Below are positions 10,908-21,686 of a stretch of 64,000 nucleotides of DNA, piece after piece (positions within the stretch are counted from its first letter, which is position 1; every line of letters begins with the position of its first letter). This DNA comes from Aralia elata (taxonomy: Eukaryota > Streptophyta > Magnoliopsida > Apiales > Araliaceae): NCBI GenBank assembly GCA_034770075.1, contig JAVJAP010000034.1:868001-932000 (forward strand). The letters run 5' to 3'. The notes beneath the pieces are model-generated. The model saw nothing but the letters and a program-made list of their open reading frames with translations, was not told the DNA's origin and made no database searches. Position numbers and translations under genes: made by a program.

Positions 10908-13078
10908 ATAGTTATATTTAAATTTTGTTCTTGCACCCTAGGTTTGACCTTTTGGTTTACTTGGTGGCTCTAGTGAACCAAACTAGAATAAAAGTCCATA
11001 ATCAATCAGGGTAGAATATAGTATTCTATATGTGCATGCTTACTATGTATATATTATATATTATACAACATGCTTCACATATTAAATAACATGACGCGTA
11101 TTTTATATATATATGTGCATGCACGCTAAACAAGATGAGACAAATAATAACAAACCCCTCAAAGAAATTATATTAAGTCCTAAGCGTTCAAAGATATTTG
11201 GAATATTGAACGTCGCCTTCTAGCATGGTAAAGCAATAGAGTATTAAATATTTAATATGAGTTTGTTGTGTGACCACAAGGCAAGTATTAAATATTTAAG
11301 ATGTTGCATTATCACATTTGATGCTTATTAAGGAATTAAACATTACTGTTTTGTTGTGTCACCACAAGGACGGTATTTTTCTTTTCACATATATGGAAGT
11401 GCTAGGTTGGACTTAACTTGGATAATTTTGATTCGGATGTGTCACCACTTGATCAAAATAATCTAAGAGGCAAAATACAAGGAGTTACACAGTGATGTAA
11501 TTGACAATAGTTGTCTACCTATTTATTTATATATCGTTTATTGTGTCACCACAATGCTATATACATTTGAAATGAGATCCTTATTCTCACTAGCAAATCT
11601 TTAATTAGAATTGCCGAACTATATATTGAGGGTAATATGGTTTGATGAAAATAGTGAGGTACCAATTTAAAATAAAGACCTAATTTATTTTGGTAATTAA
11701 TTAAGAAATGAATGTATGCTAAAATATTATTAAATTACAAATTCATTTACAGAATTTTAAAATGTCTAATTTACTATCACTGCGGAGCATATTAGATGCT
11801 AATTAACCGAACCAAATTAAAAGGACTGGTTGAAGAATTTGAGAATAGTTCTCAAGGCTGAAACTATGGATGCTCCTACTATACTTCGGCACCTTCAAGG
11901 AGTTGAATAGTGAGGAAATTAGGACTATTAGATATCAGATATCAGATATCTAAGGAGCTTTTCCGATTTAGAATGACCGATGACACTACAGTAAAGACAT
12001 ATGTCCTAAAATGATCAATCTGATTGAACAATTGGGACAACTGGATTTTAATGGATGGAGAGTTGATCCAAGATTTGATCTTGCAATCACTTCCGGACTC
12101 TTTCGCACAAATTGTTGTGAATTTCCGCATGAACAAGCTATATGTCAGCTTTCCTGAGTTGCTTAAACATGTTAAAAATTGTAAAGAGTCACTTTCCAAC
12201 CAAGAAAGACTAAGTCTTACTGGTAGATGATTCTTCCAGGAAGCGAAAGAGCGCCAAAGGATCTTCTTAAAAGAAGAACAATTCAAAGAAGGTAAATGGA
12301 AAGGCAAAACCAAAGGACAATAAGAACAAGACTGATGCAGATAGCAAAAGAGTTTGCTTCCACTACAATAAGCCTAGATACTAGAAAGGAAACTGTAAGG
12401 AGAATCTTACAGAGGCTAACCAGAAGAAGCATAGTGAAGCTTCGGTTACAAATATAGGTTTGTTCATGATTGAAATAAATTTTTCTGTAAGTCAAGGTTC
12501 TACTTGGGTATTGGATACCGGCTATAGTACTCACATATGCAATCCAATGCAGAGACTAAACAGAAGTAGAAAGCTAAACAAAGAGTAAGTAATCTTATGT
12601 GTGGGAATGGAGCAAAGGTTGCTACATTAACCATAGGAACTTATAGTTTAGCATTGCCTACGGGCAAGTCTATTAAGTTAATAAGTTATTATTATGTTCC
12701 AGTTCTCATTAGAAACATTAAAACTTTCGTTGTTGGATAAGGAAGGTTCTGGTATTATATTTAAGAACAATTGTTGTTCTATTTATAATGATAATGTTTT
12801 GTTTGAAATTGGAAGATTACTTGATAGACTTTGTATACTTGACTTACATGAAAAATATTTTGCAAATTGAATAAACTAATAAAAGAAAAGGTGATGGTCA
12901 TTCAAAGAGTTAAATGTGTGTATTTGATAAAATACAAGTCTGAATCATTTGAAATGTTCAAAGAATTCAGAAGTGAAACATATTGACAAAGTATTAAGAT
13001 TTTTTGATCAGATCAAGGAAGGAATACTTATGCAATGAGTTTCTAGATCATCTCAAAATGGTATTTTCTCATAATGGA
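10908..13078 (+). pseudogene. Copia copy A, left part: leader, gag, PR and IN remnants
   Basis: This stretch is collinear with copia copy B (34217-36541). A gag fragment at 12024-12230 (QDLILQSLPDSFAQIVVNF) and a PR-like segment near 12500-12540 (TWVLDTGYSTHIC, with DTG kept) are readable. The zinc knuckle near 12357-12395 is broken by a TAG. Relative to copy B, about 165 bp of gag are missing after 11861. Like B, it lacks the IN zinc-binding region (junction near 12893). The leader carries the repeated TTGTG-TCAC-CACAA motif. The copy ends at 13078, where an Athila LTR begins inside ATAATGGA, and resumes at 27700. Confidence 0.8.
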
Positions 13079-13928
13079 TGATAAGTATAAAATTTGTTAT
13101 GTTTTTATCTCTTAATATCTAGTCTTTTATACTTATTTGGCACCTAAATGTACTCACTATTTTTATATTTTGATTTAGGTTGCAAATGGAGCCATTAAAT
13201 GAAAACTGTGTTATTGCCACACTTTTGGATTGTTTTGAAATTCGTCTGTCTGCTTGAGGCTCAATTTTATACTTGATCAGTCCTTATTCTCTCAAAACTC
13301 AAAGAAGGAAAATTGTAGATCTATTTCTTAGCTTTCTGGATCATCTTGAAACGCCTAAATCGAAGCTCGGATGAGAGAGTTATGACAATTTTACCAACAT
13401 GCGTCAAAGTTGAAAATTTCAGGAAATTAAGCTTTTGGACAGATTGACCTTTGGGGCTTCGGTTGAGATTTGAATTGTGTTAAAGTTCCCAAATGAAAAT
13501 GTGGTCTTCTTGAAGTTTTTAGTAGACTTCTCAAGCTTTCTAGAATGGTATGGTGAGCAAAAATCCGAGTTCATTTGGGCCTCTAAATATTGCTTTTTAT
13601 ACAGCTGATCCGAATCCCGCGTGGAATGGATTTCTGTTCGGACCAGTTGTAGTATTTGGGCCATAACTTGAGCTTCCCAACTCCAAATCAGGTGATTCAA
13701 AAGCCCAAATTCATTAGAAACTCCAGGGCTACAACTTTTCGTCTTTGCTCAAGTCCAAATTCGGCAGTCTACTAATTCAAAATCAACTTGCAAGCTGCTG
13801 ATCAGTTTTGGTGTCAGATTTTGACTTCTTATGAGGAGCACGTTTTTGGGTTTTTGATTGCATTAGATGGCTGATTCACATGACCCAAATTAGTTGTTGG
13901 ATCTTGAAATCTTGTACACTTGAGTGCC

Positions 13929-13937
13929 TATAAATAG
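13929..13937 (+). promoter_or_regulatory. TATA box of Athila LTR 1
   Basis: TATAAATAG in the context GTGCCTATAAATAGCAAG, about 850 bp into the LTR. It is repeated identically in LTR 2. Confidence 0.7.
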
Positions 13938-14043
13938 CAAGTGAAGCTAGGCTTGTATTTTGCTAATTCACAAACTAATACACACTATCTTCTTCATCTT
14001 CTTCATCTTCTTCATCTTCTTCATCTTCTCCAAATTCTAGTGT

Positions 14044-14158
14044 AATTAGTAGGGAAAGAGGATCACCTCCATAGTGAGGTTGTTGTCCTCACCCCTTTTA
14101 TAAATTAGTAGGGAAAGAGGATCACCTCCATAGTGAGGTTGTTGTCCTCACCCCTTTA
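14044..14158 (+). repeat. 59-bp tandem duplication in the Athila LTR, each unit with two dyads
   Basis: AATTAGTAGGGAAAGAGG starts units at 14044 and 14103. Each unit contains GAGG-ATCA-CCTC and GTGAGG-TTGTTGT-CCTCAC (14074-14092 in the first). The same duplication is present in LTR 2 from 22653. It lies 110-230 bp downstream of the TATA box, so probably near the 5' end of the element's RNA. Confidence 0.85.
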
Positions 14159-14982
14159 ATAATTCAAGAAAATATTAATTGGACTTAATATGTTAGGCTA
14201 GTTCCTTTACTCAGTTCGAAGGGGATGTTGAACCTTGTTTACAGGTAATGGTTTGATTAAGTATAAGCTATTTATTCCTTCTTACATGAAGTTCATTATT
14301 GATAATCTATTTTAACTTTTGAATGATATTTATTCCAATTGGTTTAATGTGATCGATTAAGTCAATTTGATTAATTTCATCTGCTAGATTAAAGGACAGT
14401 ATTACGTGTAATTGATATTGTTCCTAATCACAAGTAGTAATTAGTGATACATGATTGTGGTCAAGCTTTTGAGTATTGCTATGATTATCGGAAGACAAGT
14501 TAAATAATCCGAACTTGTGTGATTGTTGCTTGGATTAGTCTAATTCCCTAGTTCTTAATACAACTATTATATTAAATCTAGAGAGCTTGTTCTAGGTTGT
14601 ATAATGGTTAGAATCTTGTGAAGAGTTTGTTTCATTAAGTGATAATCTGAGGGGAGTTTCGGGTAGTAGAGCTTGTTGCTACCTAGGGCTATTAATTTCA
14701 TTGAAGGATAAATATTTCTTTACTTAATTATTCTATTGTTGTAAAAAGGTGATACTGAACCGGAAGAACTGAAATCTTTAATTAATTGGTTATTCTTATC
14801 ACTTTAAATTTTGTTCTTAATAATTAGTGAAATCAAATTATAAACCCCCCCTCTTTTGGTAAACAAAGAATAATTTTAGACTAATCACTCTCTGTGGGAT
14901 CGACTCTTACTTGCACCACTACATTATTATCTTTCACAAGTAAGATTTTATTTTTGGTTGCTTGCGACAGCACACCAAATTT

Positions 14983-15000
14983 TGGCGCCGTTGCCGGGGA
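14983..15000 (+). other. Athila primer binding site (tRNA-Asp type)
   Basis: TGGCGCCGTTGCCGGGGA is the site used by Athila-group elements and thought to pair with tRNA-Asp. It lies just downstream of the LTR end. Confidence 0.85.
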
Positions 15001-15095
15001 GTGATTTTAGTTTATTTTTCTTTGTTATCATTATTTTTATCTTTATTTATTATTTTTTTTTGTACTCAGGTAATTTGAATTTCCTTTGATTGTTT

Positions 15096-16644
15096 ATGTC
15101 CAAAACTCGATCTACTAATCAAGGTGATTTAAAGTGTGATCCAGAAATAGAGAGAACCATTCGTAGATTAAGGAAAGTAGTTCGGAATAATTGTGAAGAG
15201 AAGGACACCATGGAAGAAACCCGAACTTTGAAGGAGCTTGCGGCCCCTGCTTTGAATCAACAACCTTTATGCATAACCTTCCCTAATCTAGATGTTAATA
15301 CTCATTTTGAATTAAAATCTGGACTAATACATCTTTTACCTACTTTTCATGGTTTGGCAGGTGAAGACCCTCACAAACATTTGAAGGAATTTCATGTGGT
15401 ATGCACAAGTATGAAGCCTACCGGAGTAACCGAAGAACAAATCAAGTTAAGAGCCTTTCCATTTTCTCTAAAAGATTTGGCTAAGGATTGGCTTTACTAT
15501 TTACCCTCCGGAAGTATCACAAAATGGGAAGAGATGAAAAGATTATTCTTAGAAAAATATTTCCCCGCTTCAAAAGCAGCCAACATTCGAAAAGAAATTT
15601 GTGGTGTGAGGCAGAATAATGGAGAAACCCTATACGAGTATTGGGAACGTTTTAAGAAACTATGTGCAAGTTGCCCCCATCATCAAATTAGTGATCAAAC
15701 TCCTCATCCAATACTACTATGAAGGTCTTTTATCTACAGATAGGAGCATGATTGATGCTGCTAGTGGAGGAGCTCTGGTGGACAAAACTCCCGAGGCTGC
15801 AAGAAATCTCATTGCAAATATGGCAGCTAATTCTCAACAATTTGGCAGTCGACTTGATTTCTCACCTAGGAATGTGAATGAGGTAAAAGTTTCTGCTATT
15901 GAACAACAAATTGCAAGTCTAACTTCTCTTGTTCGTCAAATGGCTACAGGAAACATGCCAGCAGCAAAAGCTTGTGGTATTTGTTTGTTAACAAATCACA
16001 ATACAGATGCATGCCCAACACTGCAAGAGGATGATAATATGCAACAGGCAAATGCAGTGGGGAATTATCAAGGACAACCTCAGAGAAAATATGATCCTTA
16101 CTCTAACACTTACAATTCCGGATGGAGAGATCATCCCAATTTGAGCTATGGAGGTACTAGGCCACCAGTGCAAGGTGTTTCCCCAAATGGGCAGCAAAGT
16201 TTTCAACCAGCTCAACCACAGTACCAACCTAGACAAGCTGCTCCTGTTAATTCTGGAACATCTCTTGAGGACATGTTCAAGGCATTCATGAATCAAACAC
16301 AACAATTCCAGCAAGAGACAAGGACTTCCATCCACAATCTAGAAAATCAGATGAGTCAACTTGCTACGACAGTTGGTCGATTGGACTCTCAAAGTTCAGG
16401 GAAGCTACCTTCTCAAACTATTGTCAATCCGAGAGAGAATGCATGTGCCATAACTTTGACGAGTGGAAAACAATTGGAAGCACCAAAAGTTACTTGTGAA
16501 CTTGAGGAAGATAAGGCTAAGGAGGATGCAGAAATATCAAAGGTAAAACCTAACACTCATGTTCAGCTAAAGACTAATCCTTTACCTTTTCCTCCCAGGA
16601 ATCCTAAAACTTCAAAAAAGGATGAGCAAGAAAAGAAATTCTAG
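15096..16644 (+). pseudogene. Athila gag, internal copy 1 (one frameshift inside, one at the end)
   Basis: This encodes the structural gag protein that forms the virus-like particle. Residues around 90-210 form the conserved gag core (AFPFSLKDLAKDWLYYLPSG, then a CPHH motif). A Q/P-rich tail follows, with a cysteine/histidine stretch (CGICLLTNHNTDACP) in the zinc-knuckle position. I start at the ATG at 15096. Copy 2 is open where this copy has an extra A (run 15697-15699), which ends the first frame at 15722; the protein continues in another frame to 16644. A run of four A at 16631-16634, against five in copy 2, ends that frame before the PR region. Both breaks are in homopolymers, so sequencing or assembly error is possible. 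Confidence 0.9.
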
Positions 16645-16664
16645 AAACTTTCAGGAAGGTAGAG

Positions 16665-18218
16665 GTGAATATTCCTTTACTAGATGCAATTAAGCAAGTA
16701 CCCAGGTATGCAAAATTTTTGAAAGAATTATGCACTAACAAAAGAAAATTAAAAAATGATGAAAGAGTCATTGTTGGTGAGAATGTATCAGCAGTCCTTC
16801 AAAGAAAAATGCCCCCTAAATGTAAAGATCCAGGCATGTTTACAATTCCATGTAGAATAGGTAATACCAGATTTGAGAAAGCTATGCTAGATTTAGGAGC
16901 TTCAATTAATGTCATGCCATTATCTATTTTTGCTTCTTTAAATCTCGGTCCTTTGAAACAAACTGGTGTTATTATTCAATTGGCTGATCGTACTAACACT
17001 TACCCCCAAGGGGTAATTGAAGATGTCTTGGTGCAGGTGAATGAACTAATCTTTCCTGCAGATTTTTACGTAGTGGATATGGATGATGATAAATCCCCAA
17101 ATCCTGCACATATACTTTTAGGGAGGCCATTTTTGAAAACAGCAAGAACTATGATTGATGTGCACAATGGAACCTTAACCATGGAGTTTGATGGTAAAAA
17201 GATACAATTCAACATATATGAGGCCATGAGGTATCCTAGTGATATTCACCCTGTTTTTGCTATTGATGTACTTGACTCTTTAGTGCAGAAGTCTTTTGAA
17301 CAAACACAAAGGGAAAGTTTGGAGGTCTCTATCACTAACAGTCTGGAATTAGATAAAGAAGAAGAGATTGAGCAGAATCAGGACTTGAAAGAGACTGTAG
17401 CTGCATTACATTCTTTACCTAAAACCTCAGCTAAATATGCAGTTTATTCTATTCAATTGCCCAGTTCTCATCAAAAGTTATTACCATCTGTTGTGCAGGC
17501 CCCAACCTTAGAACTGAAACCATTACCTGCACACTTGAAGTATGCATTCTTAGGGAAGAATGAGACGCTACCAGTGATTATCGCTAACAATCTAACCAAA
17601 GCACACGAAGATAAACTGCTCAGAGTCCTAAGGGACCATATAACAGTCTTTGGTTGGACTATAGCAGATATCAAAGGTATCAGTCCTGCTACGTGCATGC
17701 ATAGAATCCTTTTAGAAGATGGAGCCAAGCCCACTAGAGATGCACAAAGAAGACTTAATCCACCCATGATGGAGGTAGTGAAGAAGGAGGTGCTGAAATT
17801 ACTTGATGCAGGTATAATTTATCCCATCTCAGACAGTCAATGGGTAAGTCCAGTACAGGTAGTACCAAAGAAATCTGGAATCACAGTCATCAAAAACGAT
17901 GATAATGAGTTGGTGCCTACACGTATGCAGACAGGATGGAGAGTTTGTATTGATTACAGGAAGTTAAATGCTGTAACTAGAAAGGATCACTTTCCTCTTC
18001 CTTTTATTGATCAAATGTTGGAAAGATTAGCTGGGCATGCTTATTACTGTTTTCTAGATGGTTTTTCAGGTTATAACCAAATTGTGATTGCACCCGAAGA
18101 CCAAGAAAAGACCACATTCGCATGTCCTTTTGGTACATTTGCGTATCGTAGAATGTCCTTTGGGCTATGTAATGCACCAAGTACCTTCCAACGATGTATG
18201 GTAAGCATTTTTTTCTGA
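16665..18218 (+). pseudogene. Athila protease and RT (N-terminal part), copy 1
   Basis: The first part is an aspartic protease: DLGASINVMP is the active-site loop, and LLGRPFLKTARTMIDV is the conserved downstream element. RT follows, with WRVCIDYRKLNAVTRKDHFP, FLDGFSGYNQI and FGLCNAPSTFQRCM. The frame ends at TGA (18216-18218) directly after a seven-T run (18208-18214); the rest of RT, starting with FMDD, is in another frame. The same seven-T run and stop are found in copy 2. The frame really begins upstream of 16665, in continuity with gag in copy 2, so the first methionine here is not a meaningful start. Confidence 0.9.
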
Positions 18219-18246
18219 TTTTCTTGAAAACTGCATTGAAGTATTT

Positions 18247-20410
18247 ATGGATGACTTCACAATACATGGTGATTCTTTAGATGTATGCCTCGATAATCTG
18301 ACTCGTGTGCTAGATAGATGCTTAGAAACTAATCTTGTTCTTAATTGGGAAAAGTGTCACTTTATGGTGGAACAAGGTATAGTACTTGGCCATGTGGTTT
18401 CAGCTAAAGGATTAGAAGTGGATAAAGCTAAGATAGAAATTGTTACTGCTCTGCCTTACCCCGTCAGTGTGCGGGAGATTCGTTCTTTCCTTGGTCATGC
18501 AGGTTTCTATCGTAGATTTATCAAGGACTTCTCAAAAATAGCTTTGCCATTGTGTAAGTTGCTACAAAAGGATGTGGAATTCCAATTTAATGACGAGTGC
18601 AAGGAGGCGTTTGACAAATTAAAGAAGCTATTGACCTCGACACCAGTGATACAACCACCAAATTGGAAGTTTCCATTTGAGATCATGTGTGATGCAAGCA
18701 ACTATGCAGTAGGAGCTGTCTTAGGCCAAAGGGTTGACAAAGTTGTCCATGCCATTTACTATGCTTCTAGGACTCTAAATGCTGCTCAGATTAATTACAC
18801 TACAACTGAAAAAGAACTCTTATCTGTTGTATTTGCTTTAGACAAGTTTAGATCATATTTGCTTGGTACTAAAGTTGTAGTTTATTGTGACCATGCTGCT
18901 CTCAGGTATTTGCTAACCAAGAAGGAATCCAAACCAAGAATCATTAGATGGATTCTATTGCTACAAGAATTTGACTTGGAGATCAAGGATAAGAAAGGAG
19001 CGGACAACTTGGTGGCGGATCACTTGAGCAGGCTGATTAAGAATGAAGAGGCACTACCATTGCACGATTCTTTTCCAGATGAGCATTTATTTTCCATTGA
19101 TGAGGCTATACCTTGGTATGCCAATATCGTAAATTACTTAGTGAGTGCCTATGTTCCTAGTGAGTTCTCTAAATTCCAAAAAGAAAAGCTTAAGAGTGAT
19201 GCCAAATATTATATATGGGATGATCCATACTTATGGAAATTTTGTGCTGACCAGATAGTTAGAAGGTGTGTGCCTAAAAGTGAGTTTTTATCTATTCTAA
19301 CTTTTTGTCACTCTTATGCTTGTGGAGGCCATTTTGGACCTAAAAGAACAGCCCATAAGGTTTTGGAATGTGGTTTCTTTTGGCCGACTATTTTTAAGGA
19401 CTCTTATCAGTTCTGTAAGTCATGTGAAAGTTGTCAAAAGACAGGAAATATATCAAGTAGGAATCAAATGCCACAAACACCTATTTTAATTGTTGAAATT
19501 TTTGATGTTTGGGGTATTGATTTTATGGGACCATTTCCTGCTTCTTATGGTAATGTTTACATTCTTTTGGCTGTTGATTATGTTTCTAAATGGGTGGAAG
19601 CTAAAGCCACCAGGACTGATGACTCTAAAGTTGTTGCAGATTTTATCAAGTCTAACATATTTGTCAGGTTTGGAACGCCAAGGGCCATAATCAGTGATAA
19701 GGGAACCCACTTTTGCAATAGGATGCTAGCGACACTATTCAAGAAATACAATGTGATGCATAAAGTTTCTACATCCTACCATCCACAGAGCAATGGGCAA
19801 GCTGAGATATCCAACCGGGAGGTCAAGTCTATTTTGGAAAAAGTAGTCAAACCGAGTAGAAAAGATTGGAGTCTGAGGTTAGAAGATGCACTTTGGGCCT
19901 ATAGAACAGCTTACAAAACTCCAATAGGTATGTCACCTTATAGGTTAGTGTTTGGAAAACCATGTCATCTACCAGTGGAGTTAGAACACAAGGCTTTTTG
20001 GGCAGTTAGACAATGTAATATGAGCTTAGATTCAGCCGGAGTCCATAGGAAGTTGCAGTTGCAAGAGCTAGAGGAATTAAGGAATGATGCATACGAGAGC
20101 TCTAAAATTTACAAAGAGAAAACAAAAGCCTTTCACGACAAGAAGATTATTAGGAAGAACTTTGTTGTTGGGCAGAAAGTTCTCCTTTATCATTCAAGGC
20201 TAAAATTATTTCCAGGTAAGTTGCGCTCTCCGTTGGGTCGGGCCTTTTATTATTACTGACATTTTTAATCATGGTGCAGTGGAAATTCAAAGTCCAAGCA
20301 CAGGGAAGATTTTTAAAGTGAATGGTCACAGGCTCAAACCCTTCTATGAAGGATATCAAATGGAGAATATTGAGCTGCTGGATTTGGTGGATCCAGTTTA
20401 TGAAGATTAA
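18247..20410 (+). pseudogene. Athila RT C-terminus, RNase H and integrase, copy 1
   Basis: It opens with the RT catalytic motif FMDD. RNase H follows (IMCDASNYAVGAVLGQ, then TTEKELL and CDHAALRYLL). Integrase comes next: an HHCC zinc region (CESCQK near residue 400) and the DDE triad, seen as WGIDFMGPF, IISDKGTHF and the E in NGQAEISNREVK. All three catalytic acids are present. An extra C at 20230-20231 shifts the frame, so one reading stops at 20259. The natural C-terminus (GHRLKPFYEGYQMENIELL) continues in the other frame to TAA at 20408-20410. Copy 2 lacks everything from within the RNase H/IN linker onward. Confidence 0.9.
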
Positions 20411-21686
20411 GAGGTTTAATGTCAAGCCAATGACAATAAACAAAGGCGCTGCTTGGGAGGCAACCCAAGGGGAGTTCATTTCTTTTTATTTTCGCATTTA
20501 TATTTCGGTTATGTTGTTTTTCCTTTCTTTGCATTTTACTTTACATTAGGGACAATGTAAGTTTTAAGTGTGGGGGAAGGATTTAGGGTGTTTTAAAATT
20601 TAGGGTGTTTTAAAAAAAATATGCAATAAAAAATTAAAAAAAAATTAAGTTTGATTTTGTTAGTTTGAATTTTGAATTTTGTGGGTATATTCTCTGCAAA
20701 CCCTCACGAGACAAAACTCGTCCACTTGGGGTAACCTTGGGGTTTAAAGGCTTGTTGTACATGCTAAGTGCAATCGTGTTTCCTACGAAAATGGGGTAAT
20801 TTTTAAAATAAGTCACTTGAGCAATGAGTTAATTTGGATTTTGATTTTTAACCAATGATAAAATCTTGATTCTCGTTGATAACATTTTGGAAAATTGATA
20901 GACATTGTGTAGTTTGAATTTGGTTTTCTTTGTTGATTTTTACTTTATTTGAGACCCTTCAATTTCTTTGCACTTATCCCATTGGTCGGCCTAGTTTTAA
21001 CTTGGAAAGGATTTTATTTATTTATTTATTTCGATTGAATGTCGAGGGGAGAAATTCTTGAACTCTATCATTTGTTTGATCATAACTTGAAGTAAACATG
21101 AGGTCTTATTTAAGAAAAGAGAAATGATTTAGGCAAAAGTTAGATGTTTGATTTAAAAAAAAAAAGAGAAGAAAAAGAAAAATTATGATTCATGTGGTGA
21201 ATTGAGATGGAGCGTAAAACGCACTCATTCATAAACACGTGACATGCGAGATGGAGCGTAAAACGCACTCGTTGGTAAGACGGAGCATAAAATGCACTTA
21301 CCAAAGGAAGAAAAAGCCTATTGATCTCTACTGTTATTTGCTTATGTTAATTGCGAGTAGTGTGAAAATAGGTGTTTAGAGTTTTTCTTTCTCCTTCAAG
21401 GCTTTGATTTCATAAATTTTTCTAAGTTTTAATTGGTTTGATACATGTGGATTCACACACACACGAAGGGTTAAGAGTAGAGTAACATTGATAAGTAAGC
21501 TTGAATTTTAGATGAAGCGGTGTTTTGAAGTTTTTCAAGAGTTACTGTTTTGAATCTTTGAGATTAATGTTGAAGTTCATTTTAATTTGTGGCTCAAGGT
21601 TGTCAAGTTAGATTAGTTGAATTTTTTTTGTTATAGTTTATTTTTGTTTTGCCCGAGGACGTGCAAAAGATAAGTGTGGGGGAATT
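20411..21686 (+). other. Athila 3' non-coding region with hairpin and two purine tracts
   Basis: No env-like frame is visible. The hairpin CTTGGG-AGGCAA-CCCAAG (20452-20469) belongs to a GGGAGGCAACCCAA motif that recurs in plant Athila elements downstream of IN. AAGTGTGGGGGAAGG at 20566-20580 is an internal purine tract. AAGTGTGGGGGAATT at 21672-21686, directly before the LTR, is the 3' PPT. Short repeats at 21203-21300 are listed separately. Confidence 0.8.
21203..21300 (+). repeat. Three short repeats around GGAGCGTAAAACGCACTC
   Basis: Units begin near 21206, 21253 and 21281; the third is diverged (GGAGCATAAAATGCACTT). GCG-TAAAA-CGC forms a small dyad. In the third unit both arms have changed (GCA-TAAAA-TGC), which keeps the pairing. 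Confidence 0.75.

Larger units (their letters stand above)
13079..14977 (+). mobile_element. Athila-type LTR 1 (5' LTR), 1,899 bp
   Basis: It starts TGATAAGTATAAAA and ends CACACCA, six bases before a tRNA-Asp type PBS. It is almost identical to 21687-23586; by eye I find two substitutions and one single-base gap. It contains a TATA box at 13929-13937, a TTCTTCATC microsatellite (13988-14031) and a 59-bp tandem duplication (14044-14158). The element inserted in copia A after ATAATGGA. The matching right-hand target copy was lost with the 3' end of the array. Confidence 0.9.

Noticed and set aside
14983..15000. tRNA gene fragments at primer binding sites
   Set aside because: Only the 3'-end complement of a tRNA is present at 6861, 14983, 23592, 33094 and 42405. 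No cloverleaf can be drawn.
15988..16335. Minus-strand frame opposite Athila gag, present in both copies
   Set aside because: It is a shadow of gag. Its presence in both copies only reflects their near identity.
20150..20479. Possible env-like frame downstream of Athila integrase
   Set aside because: Frames here are short, lack a signal peptide or membrane segment, and overlap the shifted integrase C-terminus.
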